Shown here: positions 32,957 through 44,912 of the stretch, one piece after another
Position numbering within the stretch: position 1 is the stretch's first letter
How the letters are laid out: each line of letters opens with the position of its first letter
Assembly: GCF_010015445.1 (NCBI RefSeq)
Contig: NC_053118.1
Span: 5,101,781-5,165,780, forward strand
Length of the DNA: 64,000 bases
DNA from: Perca fluviatilis
Lineage: Eukaryota > Chordata > Actinopteri > Perciformes > Percidae
Reading direction: 5' to 3'
Program-made: the position numbers and the translations under genes
Notes under the pieces: model-generated
The model's input: only the letters and a program-made list of their open reading frames with translations
What the model was told of the DNA's origin: nothing
Database searches by the model: none

Positions 32957-35241
32957 TTAAAGGGGTGATAGAATGATTATATAGAGTATTTTACACTGTT
33001 CCTTAAGGTCTCCTAATGGGGTATGTAACATTGGTTGGGCTGAAAACTGCCCGAATGCTATTTTATTAGGCCCTTAACTACCCTGTGAATATGGCTCTAT
33101 TTGGAACAAGAGCTTTTCTTCCAAATATGGTATGCTCATGAATATTCAGAATGAGCTACGTGCTGATTGGTTTGAGCAAACTACATAGAAATACATGGGA
33201 GACTCGACAGCAGGTCTCACTGCAAAGTTATACATTGTTTGTCGGGCTATTACGTTATTAAAATTCACTTCTGAGACTTTTTTAGGCGAGAAATCAACTA
33301 TATAAAGCTCAAATATGGGACGTTTTACGAAAATTGATGGCTTATTGCAAATTTGGTAAGACTGTGTGGCGGAGTTCAGCTGCCGGGCGCGCTGCCTGTG
33401 TTGCTGCCTCACTGCCCGGCCTGCCTTCCTCCACAGACTCGGCCTGCAGCTCCCCTCTTCCTGCTAGCTAAATGGCCCGTGTGTGAGAGTGATAGCGGGT
33501 CAGCGAGGCTTGTTACACCAGCAATCTCTTACAACAGTTCCAGTTAATATAGGCTGGCTGTCAGCTGCCGGCATAACTAGAGTAGCTATATTTACAGTTT
33601 GAATTTTTTCACGCCACTTATACAACATATCTCTAAAGGTCTTAAAGCTAACAACGGTGTCCGATTTCAAGTTAATGAATTTTTGTGAAGATTAGGGGTT
33701 TCGTTATCTATGACTGTCCCTTCAATCCTAGCTATGTGTAGCTAGCTAGCTACAAATCACGGATAGTTAGCTTCATTTTCCGCAAAATTTGTGTATAGTT
33801 ACAGTTTGAATTTCGTCACGCCACTTATACAACATCTCCCTAAAGGTCTTATAAAGCTAACAACGGTGTCCGATTTCAAGTTAATGAATATTTGTGAATT
33901 TCAGAGGAATTCTAAGAGGAGCTAGCTCTCATTGATAGAGCTACATCCAGCAGCAGGCTCTATCAATGAGACTCGGGGACAAGCGGCGTTTATTTCCCCA
34001 ATCATTTGTTTAAATAACTCAACACATTATAATTACACACATTAAAAGAATAACTGGAACCTGTGGTAACAGATTGCTGGCGTAACAAGCTCGCTGACCG
34101 TGCTCTCACTCACACACACCGGGCATTTAGCTAGCAGGAAGAGGGGAGCTGCAGGTCCTGGAGCTCTGTCAGAGCACTGGCGTTTAGTAGTCCATTATCC
34201 AAAAACCGGTGACTTTGCGCGGGTATGGAGTGCTGTCACTGCATGAAAAGTGGGATTTTCGTCAGTATGCGGCACTGTAGATTGTTGTGGAACTTCAGGT
34301 TTACGGCTGTACACGGCAATTTACAGGCAACACCGAAAACTGCCGAAAATTGTCTGAAATTGACGTGGGCCTTGCTTGGCAGTTGTCCCCCCATGACCCC
34401 CCCTCCCTCTAATTCTAGGGGAGGCTTTCACATGTAAATTAAAATGCTGTGAGCTATACAAATGCAAATCAGGGTAGCAGGGGGAGTTTTACCCCAGGTG
34501 ACATTTTTCTAAAAGGTATTAACTTAATTTTAAGAAAATCTCTTAAAATAGATCAGACTCAGTATAGCCTAATTGTAGACTCTTCAATTTTAGCTTGAAT
34601 TGATTTATTTAATGGAAGTATGCTAGATTAATTACTTTGTATGTCATTAGCAATGACCAATGTTATGTAAAAAAGATACACAAAATAATTTATTTCAACT
34701 ATTAGTTTTAATCAGGCTTTGCCACAAAGGTAAAATTTGCATTCCATGATTCATTCACAGTCTCCTCGAGCTCAACCACTGTGCATAGTGACATGACTAC
34801 AGTCTTTGGTCTTGCTCATCCAACATTGTCGGGTGGAATGGAGACCGAGGCTCCACTGTACAGTTTTCTAAGAGAAGTCTTTCTTCTGACACCAAAACAC
34901 TGTGCTTCACATAAAGCATATCAGGTTTGTCATTGCATGACAAGGTCCCAACCATTTCTCTTCTTAAAATACTGGCAAATTCAGCACCATATTCACATGT
35001 CCATGACATATAAAGCTGTTGGCTCTGCTGAAATGGCCTCATAATCCAGACTTCAATTGTGCTTTTATTAACATTTCCCAGTAATCCATTATGACTCACT
35101 GTAATTCACCTCCACACCAGTGTGTGCGCTGTTCGCGCCCTGCTGGTTAATCTGCTCCACGGTCTATCTCTATCACTCTGCCCCTCCCCCTACCCCCGCC
35201 CTCACTGCTTCCATTTGAAAAAAAGTGGTGGGGCATGGGAC

Positions 35242-36032
35242 ATGAGTCTGAGAGTTGGAGCAAAAACTTCAGAAATATGGGAATATTTCAGGCCAACTGG
35301 TAAAAGAGTTGTCGGTACACTCTCCAAAGATGCGCTCACAGAAAAGAAGAAGACAACGTAAGTATATGATTATTAATGAAACGGCGAGCTAGTCTGTATT
35401 GTTTATTAACTCTTGATCGTACAATGACTGTCTTTGGATGTTAAACAGGCTACTTAGACTTGGCAGTAATGTTTTAAACCCCACCAAGTTTAAACGCGAG
35501 CAGCACAGAGTTGTGGCTGCTTTCAGCGCCATTCATTACAGAGCTGAGCGGGTGAGTTATAAAAGTCTTTTTTTTTTTATCTCGTAATTTACAGGAAGCA
35601 GTCCGCCGTCTTCACAACTCTGAGATAAACTGTAGCAGGCGCTACGAACCGGAGCAAGGGTAAGATTTAAAGAATATGCTTTCATTGAATGAATTTCATT
35701 AATTCTTCTGTATAAGGACATATATACGTTAATAGATTTCCGATCTTAACCATTGTTGTTTTTTTTACAGACTAACCTCGCCTCATAACGAGGCCGTGAC
35801 CTATATTTGCTCGGAGCTGTCTGCAAGTCCAGATTTACATGACGCTGATAATGACGCCATTGTGTGTAAGTAATTTTTACTTTTTCATCTTTCCTTGTTT
35901 AATTTTACTGTGACTTATGTTTTTTATTCATACCACTCATTTAATTGTTTTCCAGCTGCCTGTAAACTACGAGACAGCACGCAGGAGCTTCAGCTAGAAA
36001 CAATCATGTGGCATCGCGGGCAGAAGCTGTGA
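35242..36032 (+). CDS. Unrecognised five-exon gene inside the CACTA-like element (151 aa)
   Basis: Exons 35242-35357, 35449-35551, 35595-35659, 35771-35865 and 35956-36032 join without any stop to 151 codons. Every intron has GT-AG ends with good consensus (donors GTAAGT, GTGAGT, GTAAG, GTAAGT; acceptors ACAG, ACAG, ACAG, CCAG after T-rich tracts), and the intron phases differ (2, 0, 2, 1), so an accidental open path is improbable. The start is the ATG at 35242; the frame is open further upstream to 35122. The N-terminus MSLRVGAKTSEIWEYFRPTG faintly resembles the first residues of a BED finger, but the Cys/His ligands are not seen. The middle is basic and helical-looking (FKREQHRVVAAFSAIHYRAE) and the C-terminus acidic then polar. 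A sixth exon at about 36185 follows a donor at 36068, only about 35 bases after the stop, so decay of the message is not expected. Possible roles are an accessory transposition protein, a captured host gene or a transposase remnant. I do not recognise the family. Confidence 0.6.
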
Positions 36033-36433
36033 AGAGTTCAGCTCGGAGTCGGTCGAGAAGAAAAGAGGGTAAGATTAGATCCGTTTGGTTAATGTGAATA
36101 TTTTTCAGGTGCATTCATAGATGTGTTGTGTCCATACGCAGTGCATTGCGCAGTACTGACTGTCTTTATTGGTTGATTTTACAGCTGCTGGAAGCGAGAC
36201 AGAGTGCTGGCTGCGGGTGAGGTGGTCATTTGGAAGTGCGCCACATAGACATCCGGACACAACGCCACCCAAAACGTCTGCTAAATAGACAGAATTCTGC
36301 CGGTTACCTACAGCTCCGGAGCGGCCGCGAGGTTAGGTGTGGACGGTGCTGCTTCTGCGTCGAGGGATATTTGTTGTTTGTGCTGTGTGTCTCCGATGCT
36401 TTAATACGCAGTTTTTTCTGTCTGTTTTGTGTC

Positions 36434-36439
36434 AATAAA
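36434..36439 (+). promoter_or_regulatory. Polyadenylation signal AATAAA
   Basis: Lies in the sixth, noncoding exon of the gene inside the CACTA-like element, after 'ttttgtgtc'. It gives the predicted transcript a plausible 3' end near 36460. Confidence 0.6.
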
Positions 36440-36526
36440 GCTCTATCTTTGAATAAACAGCACGTTCCTGGCAAATCATTTTAACTATGATAATCATGAC
36501 ATGAATATACAACATAGCATATATGA

Positions 36527-36553
36527 AATATATATATATATATATATACATAC

Positions 36554-36588
<35 letters not shown>

Positions 36589-36660
36589 CATACATACATA
36601 CATACATACATAAATATATATATATATATATATAATACATAAATAAATATATATATATAC
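36527..36660. repeat. (TA)n/(CATA)n microsatellite
   Basis: Alternating TA and CATA runs between the AATAAA signal and the right end of the CACTA-like element. Confidence 0.95.
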
Positions 36661-37595
36661 ACAATTTTATTATTATAATAATGATGGCCCAGGTTGACCA
36701 ATAGCCTAACCCGTGACAGACCTGTGAACCAATCACGAGAGATTTTTCTTGTTTAAAAGTAGTGGTTTCATCCAATAGTGAGTGAGGAAATTCCAGCCAG
36801 GCCAGACGTTCTCTGGCCATGCGCCTATTCATATTCTAATTAGATCCATTAACACCTCCGCGGGGGCTCTCCACATACGTCATGGTTCGTTTCCGACAAT
36901 ATGTGGCACAGACGAACGTGACGTTCGCAGCCTGTAAATTGTCGATAACTGCCGAAAATTAGGGGGATTTTCGGGCGTTTACAGGCATTTACGGGGACGG
37001 AAATCCCACTTTTCATGCAGTGTGTGGGCTGCCAGTCGTGATGGAGCTCCAAGTACCTCATAGCAGGCCGGGGTGTGTGAAGGAAGGCAGGTCGGGTGGC
37101 GAGGCAACAACACAGGCAGCACCGGCGCTGAATTCCGACACACAGTCGGACAAAATTTGCAATTAGCCATCCATTTTCGTAAAGTGGCCCATATTTGAGC
37201 CTTACATAGTTGATTTCTCGCATAAAAAAGTTTCAGAAGTGAATTTTGTAATGGAATAGCAGAGATCTGCGCGACCTAGATTCGGAAGACTAACTGATCT
37301 CAGGTCAGTTGTGTAGATGTAAATGTTGGGGCGTGACCATTCTCTTAATACACCCATGGGCTGACAAAGGTTCCGGTTTTTGGGAGGTTGACGTCAACTT
37401 CCAGCTTTGTTGGGATTCGCCCGTTTTCAGCGGCAGTTTCAAAATATGAAATTTTCATAGTAAAGGGGTCTCAATGGGACTTTGAGCTTCTATGTATGTC
37501 CTATTTACCCACCGAACTGTCGTTATTCAACTATGACAGGGTAAAATCGGTTTTGCATTCTATCACCCCTTTAAGGAAACTTTCAATATCATTAA

Positions 37596-39887
37596 AGGGG
37601 TGATAGAATGATTATATAGGGTATTTCACACTGTTCCTTATGGTCCCCTAATGGGGTATGTAACATTAGTTGGGCTGAAAATGGCCTGGTTGATATTTTA
37701 TTGGCCCTTATGCATCCCTGTGTTTTGGCCCTATTTGTAACAAGAGCTTTTCTTCCAAATATGATATGGTCATGAATATTTAGATGAGCTGCGTGCTGCT
37801 TGGTTGAGCCTTAGCCCTGTACACAAACGTAGAGACGCTGATTGGTTGAGTGAATCGCCAATACACACAAATTAGAAACGCGACAGAATCTCATATTCCA
37901 GACATTGCAATGTTTCCTTACCAAATTCACTTCTAAGACTTTTTTATGCGAGAAATCAACTATATAAAGCTCAAATATGGGCCGTTTTACGAAAATGGAT
38001 GGCTAATTGCAAATTTGGTAAAACTGTGTGTTGGAGTTCAGCTGCCTGTGTTGCTGCCTCGCCGCCCGGCCTGCCTTCCTCCACAGACCCCGGCCTGCTG
38101 TGAGCTCGATTGAGCTCCGGCACGGCTGCTGCAGCCCACAGCACCTCATACCCGCGCAAAGTCACCGTTTGGGCTAATGGACTAGCTACCAAACACCGCT
38201 GCCCTGACAGATCTCCAGGGCCTGCATCTCCTCTCTTCCTGCTAGCTAAATGGCCCGTGTGTGAGAGTGAGAGCGCGGTCAGCGAGCTTGTTACACCAGC
38301 AATCTCTTACCACATGTTACACACATGTCACGCCACTTAGCTATACAACATACCTAAAGGTCTTATAAAGCTAACAACAGTGTCCGATTTCAAGTTAATG
38401 AATATTTGTGAGCTGTAAGGGTTTCGTTAGCTGCGACTGTCCCTTCAATCCTATGTGTACAGATTGCGGCTAGTTAGCTTCATTTTGGTAGTAATTCGAG
38501 TATATTTACAGTTTGAATTTCATCACGCCACTTATACAACATCTAACTAAATGTTTTATAAAGTTAACAACTGTGTCCGATTTCAAGTTAATGAATATTT
38601 GTGAGCTGTAAGGGTTTTGTTAGCTGCGACTGTCCCTTCAATCCTAGCTGTACGTAGCTACAAATCACGGATAGTTAGCTTCATTTTGGGTCGTAATTCG
38701 AGTATATTTACAGTTTGAATTTCATCACGCCACTTATAAAACATCTAACTAAATGTTTTATTAATCTAACAAAGGTGTCCGATTTCAAGTTAATGAATAT
38801 TTGTGAGCTGTAAGGGTTTCGTTAGCTGCGACTGTCCCATCAATCCTATGTGTACAGATTGCGGCTAGTTAGCTTCATTTTTGGTGGTAATTCGAGTATA
38901 TTTACAGTTTGAATTTCGTCACGCCACTTATACAACATCTAACTAAATGTCTTATAAAGCTAACAACGGTGTCCGATTTCAAGTTAATGAATATTTGTGA
39001 ATTCCAGAGGAATTCTAAGAGGAGGCTAGCTAGCTCTCATTGATAGAGCTCCATCCAGCCGCAGGCTCTATCAATGAGACTCACAGACAAGCGGCGTTTA
39101 TTTCCCCAATCGTTTGTTTAAATAACTCAACACATTATAATTACACACATTAAAAGAGTAACTGGAACCTGTGGTAAGAGAATGCTGGCGTAAGAAGCTC
39201 GCTGACCGCGCTTTCACTCACATACACCGGGCTAGCAGGAAGAGGGGAGTTGCAGGCTCTGGAGCTCTGTCAGAGCAACGGCGTTTCGTAGTTCATTAGC
39301 CCAAAACGGTGACTTTGCGCGGGTATGAAGTGCCGTGGGCTGCCAGCCGTAATCGAGCTCACAGCAGGCCGGGGTCTGTGAAGGGAGGCAGGCCGGGCGG
39401 CGAGGTAGCAACACAGGCAGCACCGGCCTCTGAAGTCCGACACACAGTCGGACAAAATTTGCAATTAGACATAAATTTTCGTAAAACGGCCCATATTTGA
39501 CCTATACATAGTTGATTTCTCGCATAAAAAAGTCTCAGAAGTGAATTTAATGGTAAAATAGCATATGAACAATGTATACAATTTCTGAGATCTGCACGAC
39601 CTAGATTCAGAAGACTAACTGATCTCAGGTCAGTTGTGTAGCCTATGCAAATGTTGGGGCGTGACAAACACAGACCAGAGCCAAATGAGGAGGAGCCGCA
39701 ATAGTTGAAGTCAACTATGGGGCTCGTTGAGATTCGCCCGTTTTCAGAGGCAGTTTCAAATAGTGAGATTTGCAGAGAAAAGAGGTATCAATGGGATTTA
39801 GAGGTTCTATGTATGTCCTAGTTACCCACTAAACTGTCATTATTCAAATATGACAAGGTAAAATCAGTTTTGCATTCTATCACCCCT
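37596..39887. mobile_element. TTAA-target element, copy 3
   Basis: Third copy, 2.3 kb, ends AGGGGTGATAGAATG and CATTCTATCACCCCT, TTAA on both sides (37592-37595 and 39888-39891). Four of the central units of about 195 bp are present (anchors near 38367, 38562, 38763, 38956). It is separated from copy 2 by 17 bases of LINE sequence plus the TTAA sites. Confidence 0.88.
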
Positions 39888-39891
39888 TTAA

Positions 39892-40720
39892 CAGATTCTC
39901 CCATGTCTCGCATTACTCTATCAACTGGAACAAATCAATCTTACTACCTCTCTCAGATGACACATGGGATTTTGGAGCTCAGGACACTTCCCTCCACCTT
40001 CACACAGGCAACATCAAGTAGCCTACCTAGGGATTCAGATTTCCCCCAAGCTATCAGAACTTTTTACCCTCAACTATACTCCCCTTCTCAGGAAAATCGA
40101 AGACGAATATAAACGCTGGTCTAAACACCCACTCACACTCATTGGAAGAATAGCTGCAGTCAAAATGAAAACCTTACCCCAGATTAACTACCTTTTTTCT
40201 ATGATCCCCATCACTCCTACAGACAAATGGTTCAAAACTCTCAATTCATTAACAACACAATTTTATTGGAAAAACAACAAAACGAGAATATCACTCTCAA
40301 CACTACAAAATAAAAAATCACATGGTGGGCTTGAGGCACCAAACTTCTATCACTACTTCCTGGCAAATCAATTACAGTACATGGTTAAATGGATCAATAT
40401 ACATAAGCACAATTACCCATGGCTGGAACTGGAACAAAACCAATGCACAAACATCCCAATTGCAGATCTCCCCTTCCTCTCACAATCAATCAAGAAATCC
40501 AACTTCTGCCAACGCATTACCATCTATTCAACCCTGACAGCGTGGTGGAAAACAAACCAAATCACAAAATCATCACTAGAATTAAACAAGTTCACCCCAC
40601 TCTGGCACAATCCAGTGTTCATGTTACAGAACAAACCTTTTTACTTCTCCATATGGGCACAAAAAGGAATCACACACCTTCACCACCTATTTGAGAACAA
40701 CCATTTCATGTCATTTAACA
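39892..40720 (+). pseudogene. L1-like ORF2: C-terminal part
   Basis: Continues the LINE after the double insertion. It opens with sequence consistent with 'RFSHVSxYSINWNKS', has a frameshift near 40000, and then reads YLGIQISPKLSELF, LIGRIAAVKMKTLPQINYLF and onward, ending around 'WAQKGITHLHHLFENNHFMS'. This is the usual thumb/C-terminal region of L1-type RT proteins. Confidence 0.85.
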
Positions 40721-41228
40721 CACTCACACATTATTTATATAATTTAATTATTCTAATTTCCCCTTTTATTTATTTTTTCCCCTTTTCATTATTTTTCCCT
40801 TACAGTTATCACTTTACTCACTCACACACATACACACACTAGCAACACCATCCACACTTATGCATAACATGTTTTTTCCAACTCCCTTCAAACACAAAAA
40901 CCGTGATCAACCAAATATGAATCGTAGATCATTCTACCCAATTATTAATAATACATTTTGATGTTTGTCAACTCTTCTGTCCAGTCCCGTCTTGTCAGTT
41001 CTGTTATTGTCCTGTATCACTTCCTTCTGTTGTTCTTTTTGCCACCTTGTCGCGTTTTATGTGTTATGTGTTGCACTCCGTACGTGGTGCTTTAATCCCC
41101 CCTGCCCCAATATGGATCCAGAGTCTCACTAAAACAGGGTGAATGGTCACGGTGGGGCAACCGTTAATGCACTGAATGTAATTCAAAATCTGAATGTAGA
41201 AGAAAAAAAAAGAAGAAAAAAAAAACAA

Positions 41229-42479
41229 CGCCGTCACTTTGTCCATTTCTTTAACTGTGTATGTCTTTTCCTCATTACACTAAACTTCTCAGTGAGGAAA
41301 GATCACCGTATCACGTGATTATTTCTCCCCTTTTTCAGGTACATTATTGATATAAAACAGAGTTAATTTAATAACTTGCTACTTTCTAACATGTCAAGAG
41401 TGTTTAAGGTGTGTGTTAGTAACATTTTGTGTGAGCGGAGCCCCCCCTCGGTTATAGAGAAGAATAGCTTCGTACTGAGAGTAGACGCCATTTATATCAG
41501 TTGTGAATTAACATGTACGCAGTTAATAATATAATTTGCAGTGTTATTTGTATAATGTGTTTCAAGCACTTTATTGACATTTGTGATAAATTTAGTAATG
41601 GTTTACTGAGCTAAAACTACTTTGTCCTTGACAATTATATTGACAATTAGTATATGTTTCAGTGGATTACAGTGTATGCTGTTGTGACTTGAATAAGCCT
41701 TGTACCCTACAAAACGACCTATTTCTGTAGATCTTTTGTTCTGTAAAATGTGGTACTGTTGTAAAATGGAACTAGAACTGCAAGCAGTTATGACGGGGTC
41801 CAAGCCTCCCAGCGCCAGTCGCCTCCGATGACCCGGAGCGCGCGAAAGCGGGACCCAAAGCGTAACAGTGGGGAGGCAAACGTCGGGAAATATCAAGAGG
41901 TGTGAGCCGCAAGGTCTGCGGTAAATTGCCATTGCAAATATCCCAGAGCCCTAAAGGATTTTTGACAATGTCTGGTCTGTCTGGTTTTATTTCCTATAAA
42001 AGCTTGTAAAACATCAACCCTGTTGTCCATAGTCAATGTATGAACATAATTTCTTTTCATTAGACTATTTGTGCTGCGGTGAGGTCACTTGAATTTTAAA
42101 AAGGTTGTAGGACCATAAAGACAAATAAATAAATAAAACAGAATATGAATCTCAGATATATATTGATATCACACAAGTAATGCCACACAAGCATTTGAGT
42201 TGTCTAAAACAGTTATATATATTTGGAGTCATGCAGTGCAAAAATAAACATATTGAACATTATAACTCATGTATAAAGGACAATATATAACTATTTACAT
42301 TTCTTACATACAGTGTATCAATCTTGGAAGTAATAGTATGGATTAATTGCACAAAGACCCTGAAAAACTCACAGACTTCTAGGCTGGATACGAACCCTTC
42401 TGTAAGGGCTAGGAAGACAACGAAAACATCAGCAGAAAGGGGCAACTGTTAGCTCTTAGCTCCACAACTCTGTAAGTTT
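41229..42479. other. No gene; MITE-like repeat fragment from about 41768
   Basis: 41768-41940 begins 'gaactgcaagcagttatgac' followed by CpG-rich sequence, which looks like one end of an interspersed repeat whose partner end I cannot place. The rest is AT-rich. No coding frame of interest. Confidence 0.35.
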
Positions 42480-44027
42480 CTACTAGTTATAATTATAAAG
42501 TTATTAAGTCATGAATCAGAAATGCCATTTGGCGTCGCACACAACACGCTCAACCTCAGAAGGGGGAAAAAGTGCCCAAACAGGTCTACATTGATTTTAG
42601 CGCCTCCTAATGGCCCTATAACTCCCAAAGCATACATTGCACATTCAAAAACCATATATCTTCGCGTTCCCTGTATCCAGCAGAATCTCCTGATATAGGC
42701 TAAGCCCATTTTCGCCTATACATTTATGCGTGAAAAATCATGATTTATCAAAAACCTACTTTGCCAAACTCCTCCTAGACTGTGTGACCGATCTGCACGA
42801 AACTTGGCAGGTAGCATCTCCAGACCGACCTGACAAAAATGTATCCAAAGAATTTTTATAGGATAAAAATTGCGCATATTACTCACAAACAAATTTGTGT
42901 AGCTAAGTATGAAAACACCAACTTTGCCATATCTCGACCAAAAGAAATGCTATCAATGCAAAATTTAAGATTCTTGTTTGCCATGACCCGCTGGAGGTGC
43001 CCCACACATTTTACGAAAATTGGCCACTAGGGGGCGCTACAAGTACATTAAGTTTATATCTCGGACAGCTCATCCGAATTTTACAAAATTTGATGGGTAC
43101 CATCTAGCGCCACTCTTGAGGCCACCCCTACAATGGGATACTGATTGTCAAAGTGAGTGTGGCCTATGGGACCCACATTTGGATTCACCACTTACACTAA
43201 TGTGATCAACTGTAAATTTATAGGGTAGATGTACAATGGGTCTTGGACCTCACCTACCAAAAATTACACGTGGTGGAGCTATAATGACGTCAAATGTGTT
43301 TTTCCCTATAACTCCCACATTACACATCACACATTAGAAAGCCTTACATCATCGTGTTCTTTGAATTAAGCTGAATCACATTATCTAGGCCCCACCCATT
43401 TCCACTAAGAAGTTTTTTCGCAATATTGTGCAATGGGCAAAAATGACTTTTTCAAACTCATCCTAGGCCATGTGACCAATCTGTACGAAACCTGGTGCAT
43501 AACATGTCCAGATCGACCTGACCAAAAGTTATTAAAATAATTTTGCTATGTTAAAGTATGCACACTTAACAATTTTACACATTTACACACATTTTCCTAG
43601 CTAGCTACCACACACATATATCATATCTCGGCCAAATTAAATGTTATCAGCAAAGAAGTTGAGATCATTGTTCAACATCCCATTACAATGCTCTGTACCA
43701 AATCTGCCAAAGATCGGTCATTAGGGGGCGCTATAATCAACGTTTATTTGTTTTGGCCAATAACTCAATGCATTTAAATGGGAAATTTGCAATTGCAATA
43801 TCTCTGCCAGAGTAAATGATATCAACACGAAACTTCTGATGCTTGTTGCATGCCGCTCTGAGGCTCTGTACCAAATTTTGTAAAGATCGGCCATTAGGGG
43901 GTGCTATAGTCAACATAGACCAGTTTGGGCCCTTTTACCCCTTCTGAGGTCGAGCATATAGGTCATATACGATGCCAAACGTCACTTCTAATTCATAACT
44001 TAATAACTTTATAATTATAACTAGTAG
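42480..44027. mobile_element. TIR element with internal CTCF-like motifs
   Basis: About 130-bp inverted ends: 'ctactagttataattataaa' on the left (42480) and its complement ending at 44027, continuing through 'acctcagaaggggg' and 'gcccaaac'. The interior repeats blocks of the type 'catatctcg.ccaa', 'accaaat.t..aaagatcgg' and 'cattagggggcgctat', suggesting decayed tandem modules. No transposase. The textual style is like R1, but the ends differ. Confidence 0.65.
43024..43037 (+). promoter_or_regulatory. CTCF-consensus-like motif
   Basis: CCACTAGGGGGCGC fits the vertebrate CTCF core pattern CCASYAGRKGGCRS at every position. It lies inside the TIR element at 42480. Binding is not shown. Confidence 0.35.
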
Positions 44028-44904
44028 AATAATAATACATCAAAAATTATTTTATGACTAATAATAACCTCAACCTGCAAAGTAAGTACTAAAGCTGTTA
44101 AATAAATTCCACTCACCACTAAAACAAATAGACAAACTAACACATGAATTAGCGGACCTGGGCTGCTGCAAAAAACTCAGTCTACAAGTAGCAAATGTTG
44201 TTACTGGGTGAGCTAGAGGTTGCCCCGGACTTGAAAAATATTTTGTAATATTTTTATTGTTTGTTATTTATATATAGTTCTTTTAATAAATGTTTTAACT
44301 GTTTTTTTTTTTTTGGGGGGGGGGGTTATCTTGACAGAATATGTGTATATTTGTCATTTAGAATGTTGTGTGAGTTAAATACAAACAGGTGTAGGGACTA
44401 ATTTATTATTATTATAAGAGATGTTTTTTTGTTTAAAGTTAAACATTGTATTGTGTGTTAGAAAGTATTTTCCACAGAAACTAAGTGCTCTATCTTTTCA
44501 CTTTGAAATATATACAGTGTCTCTGCTACAAGAGTCAGATATACGGTATGTATAATAAATGTAGTGTATGGTATATAGTATAGTAGGTATAGTGGGCATT
44601 TGATGCAACGGTGTTGATGAAAATCTTTAATCATACAGAAACCTTAAACAAAACCTATCTCTATGTGGGTGACTATAAGTTTGGACTGGATTGCTGAGAG
44701 AACCTGATAAATATGATAACCTGATGTTTTTTACATATGTCATTATAGTTTCTTAGCTGTTCAAATTAAGTGGTTAAGTAGTGTATTGTTTACTTACTGT
44801 ATATAGCATACATGTTTGTCAAAGTTATGAATTAGAAAACAAAAATATATTGTAATATGATATATTAAATATAAAATAGACAAGAATATCAACTGTAATT
44901 GTTG
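44028..44904. other. AT-rich spacer, no feature seen
   Basis: A T-run followed by a G-run at about 44301-44325 is the only notable feature. No coding potential. Confidence 0.5.
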
Positions 44905-44912
44905 CCAACCAC

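Larger units (their letters stand above)
34237..37022 (+). mobile_element. CACTA-like (EnSpm-type) transposon
   Basis: Termini CACTGCATGAAAAGTGGG and CCCACTTTTCATGCAGTG, flanked by a 3-bp TGT duplication (34234-34236 and 37023-37025). The empty site is readable in sister TTAA copies as 'gccgtgggctgcc'. CACTG ends plus a 3-bp duplication are the EnSpm/CACTA signature. Subterminal 'acaatttaca' and 'actgccgaaaat' repeats occur on both sides. No transposase is recognisable; instead it carries the spliced gene at 35242-36439. Confidence 0.82.
32961..37570. mobile_element. TTAA-target element, copy 2 (contains a CACTA-like element)
   Basis: Same ends and inverted arms as copy 1, flanked by TTAA (32957-32960 and 37571-37574). 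It has two of the roughly 200-bp central units (anchors near 33648 and 33855). A 2.8 kb CACTA-like insertion (34237-37022) sits in its right arm, which accounts for the 4.6 kb length against about 2.3 kb for copy 3. Confidence 0.88.
29571..41228 (+). mobile_element. L1-like LINE carrying four nested insertions
   Basis: Coding segments at 29571-30179, 31070-31449, 32286-32956 and 39892-40720 join in order to a single ORF2 once four insertions are removed (30187-31062, 31459-32276, 32961-37570, 37596-39887). An A-rich 3' end lies at about 41199-41228. ORF1 is not visible, and the linker between endonuclease and RT is deleted. About 8.6 kb of the 11.7 kb span is later insertions. Confidence 0.8.

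Noticed and set aside
36432..36832. Ile/Tyr-rich frames on the minus strand
   Set aside because: Translation of TA/CATA microsatellite near the right end of the CACTA-like element.
41064..41246. 60-codon Phe-rich minus-strand frame
   Set aside because: Reverse translation of the A-rich LINE 3' end.
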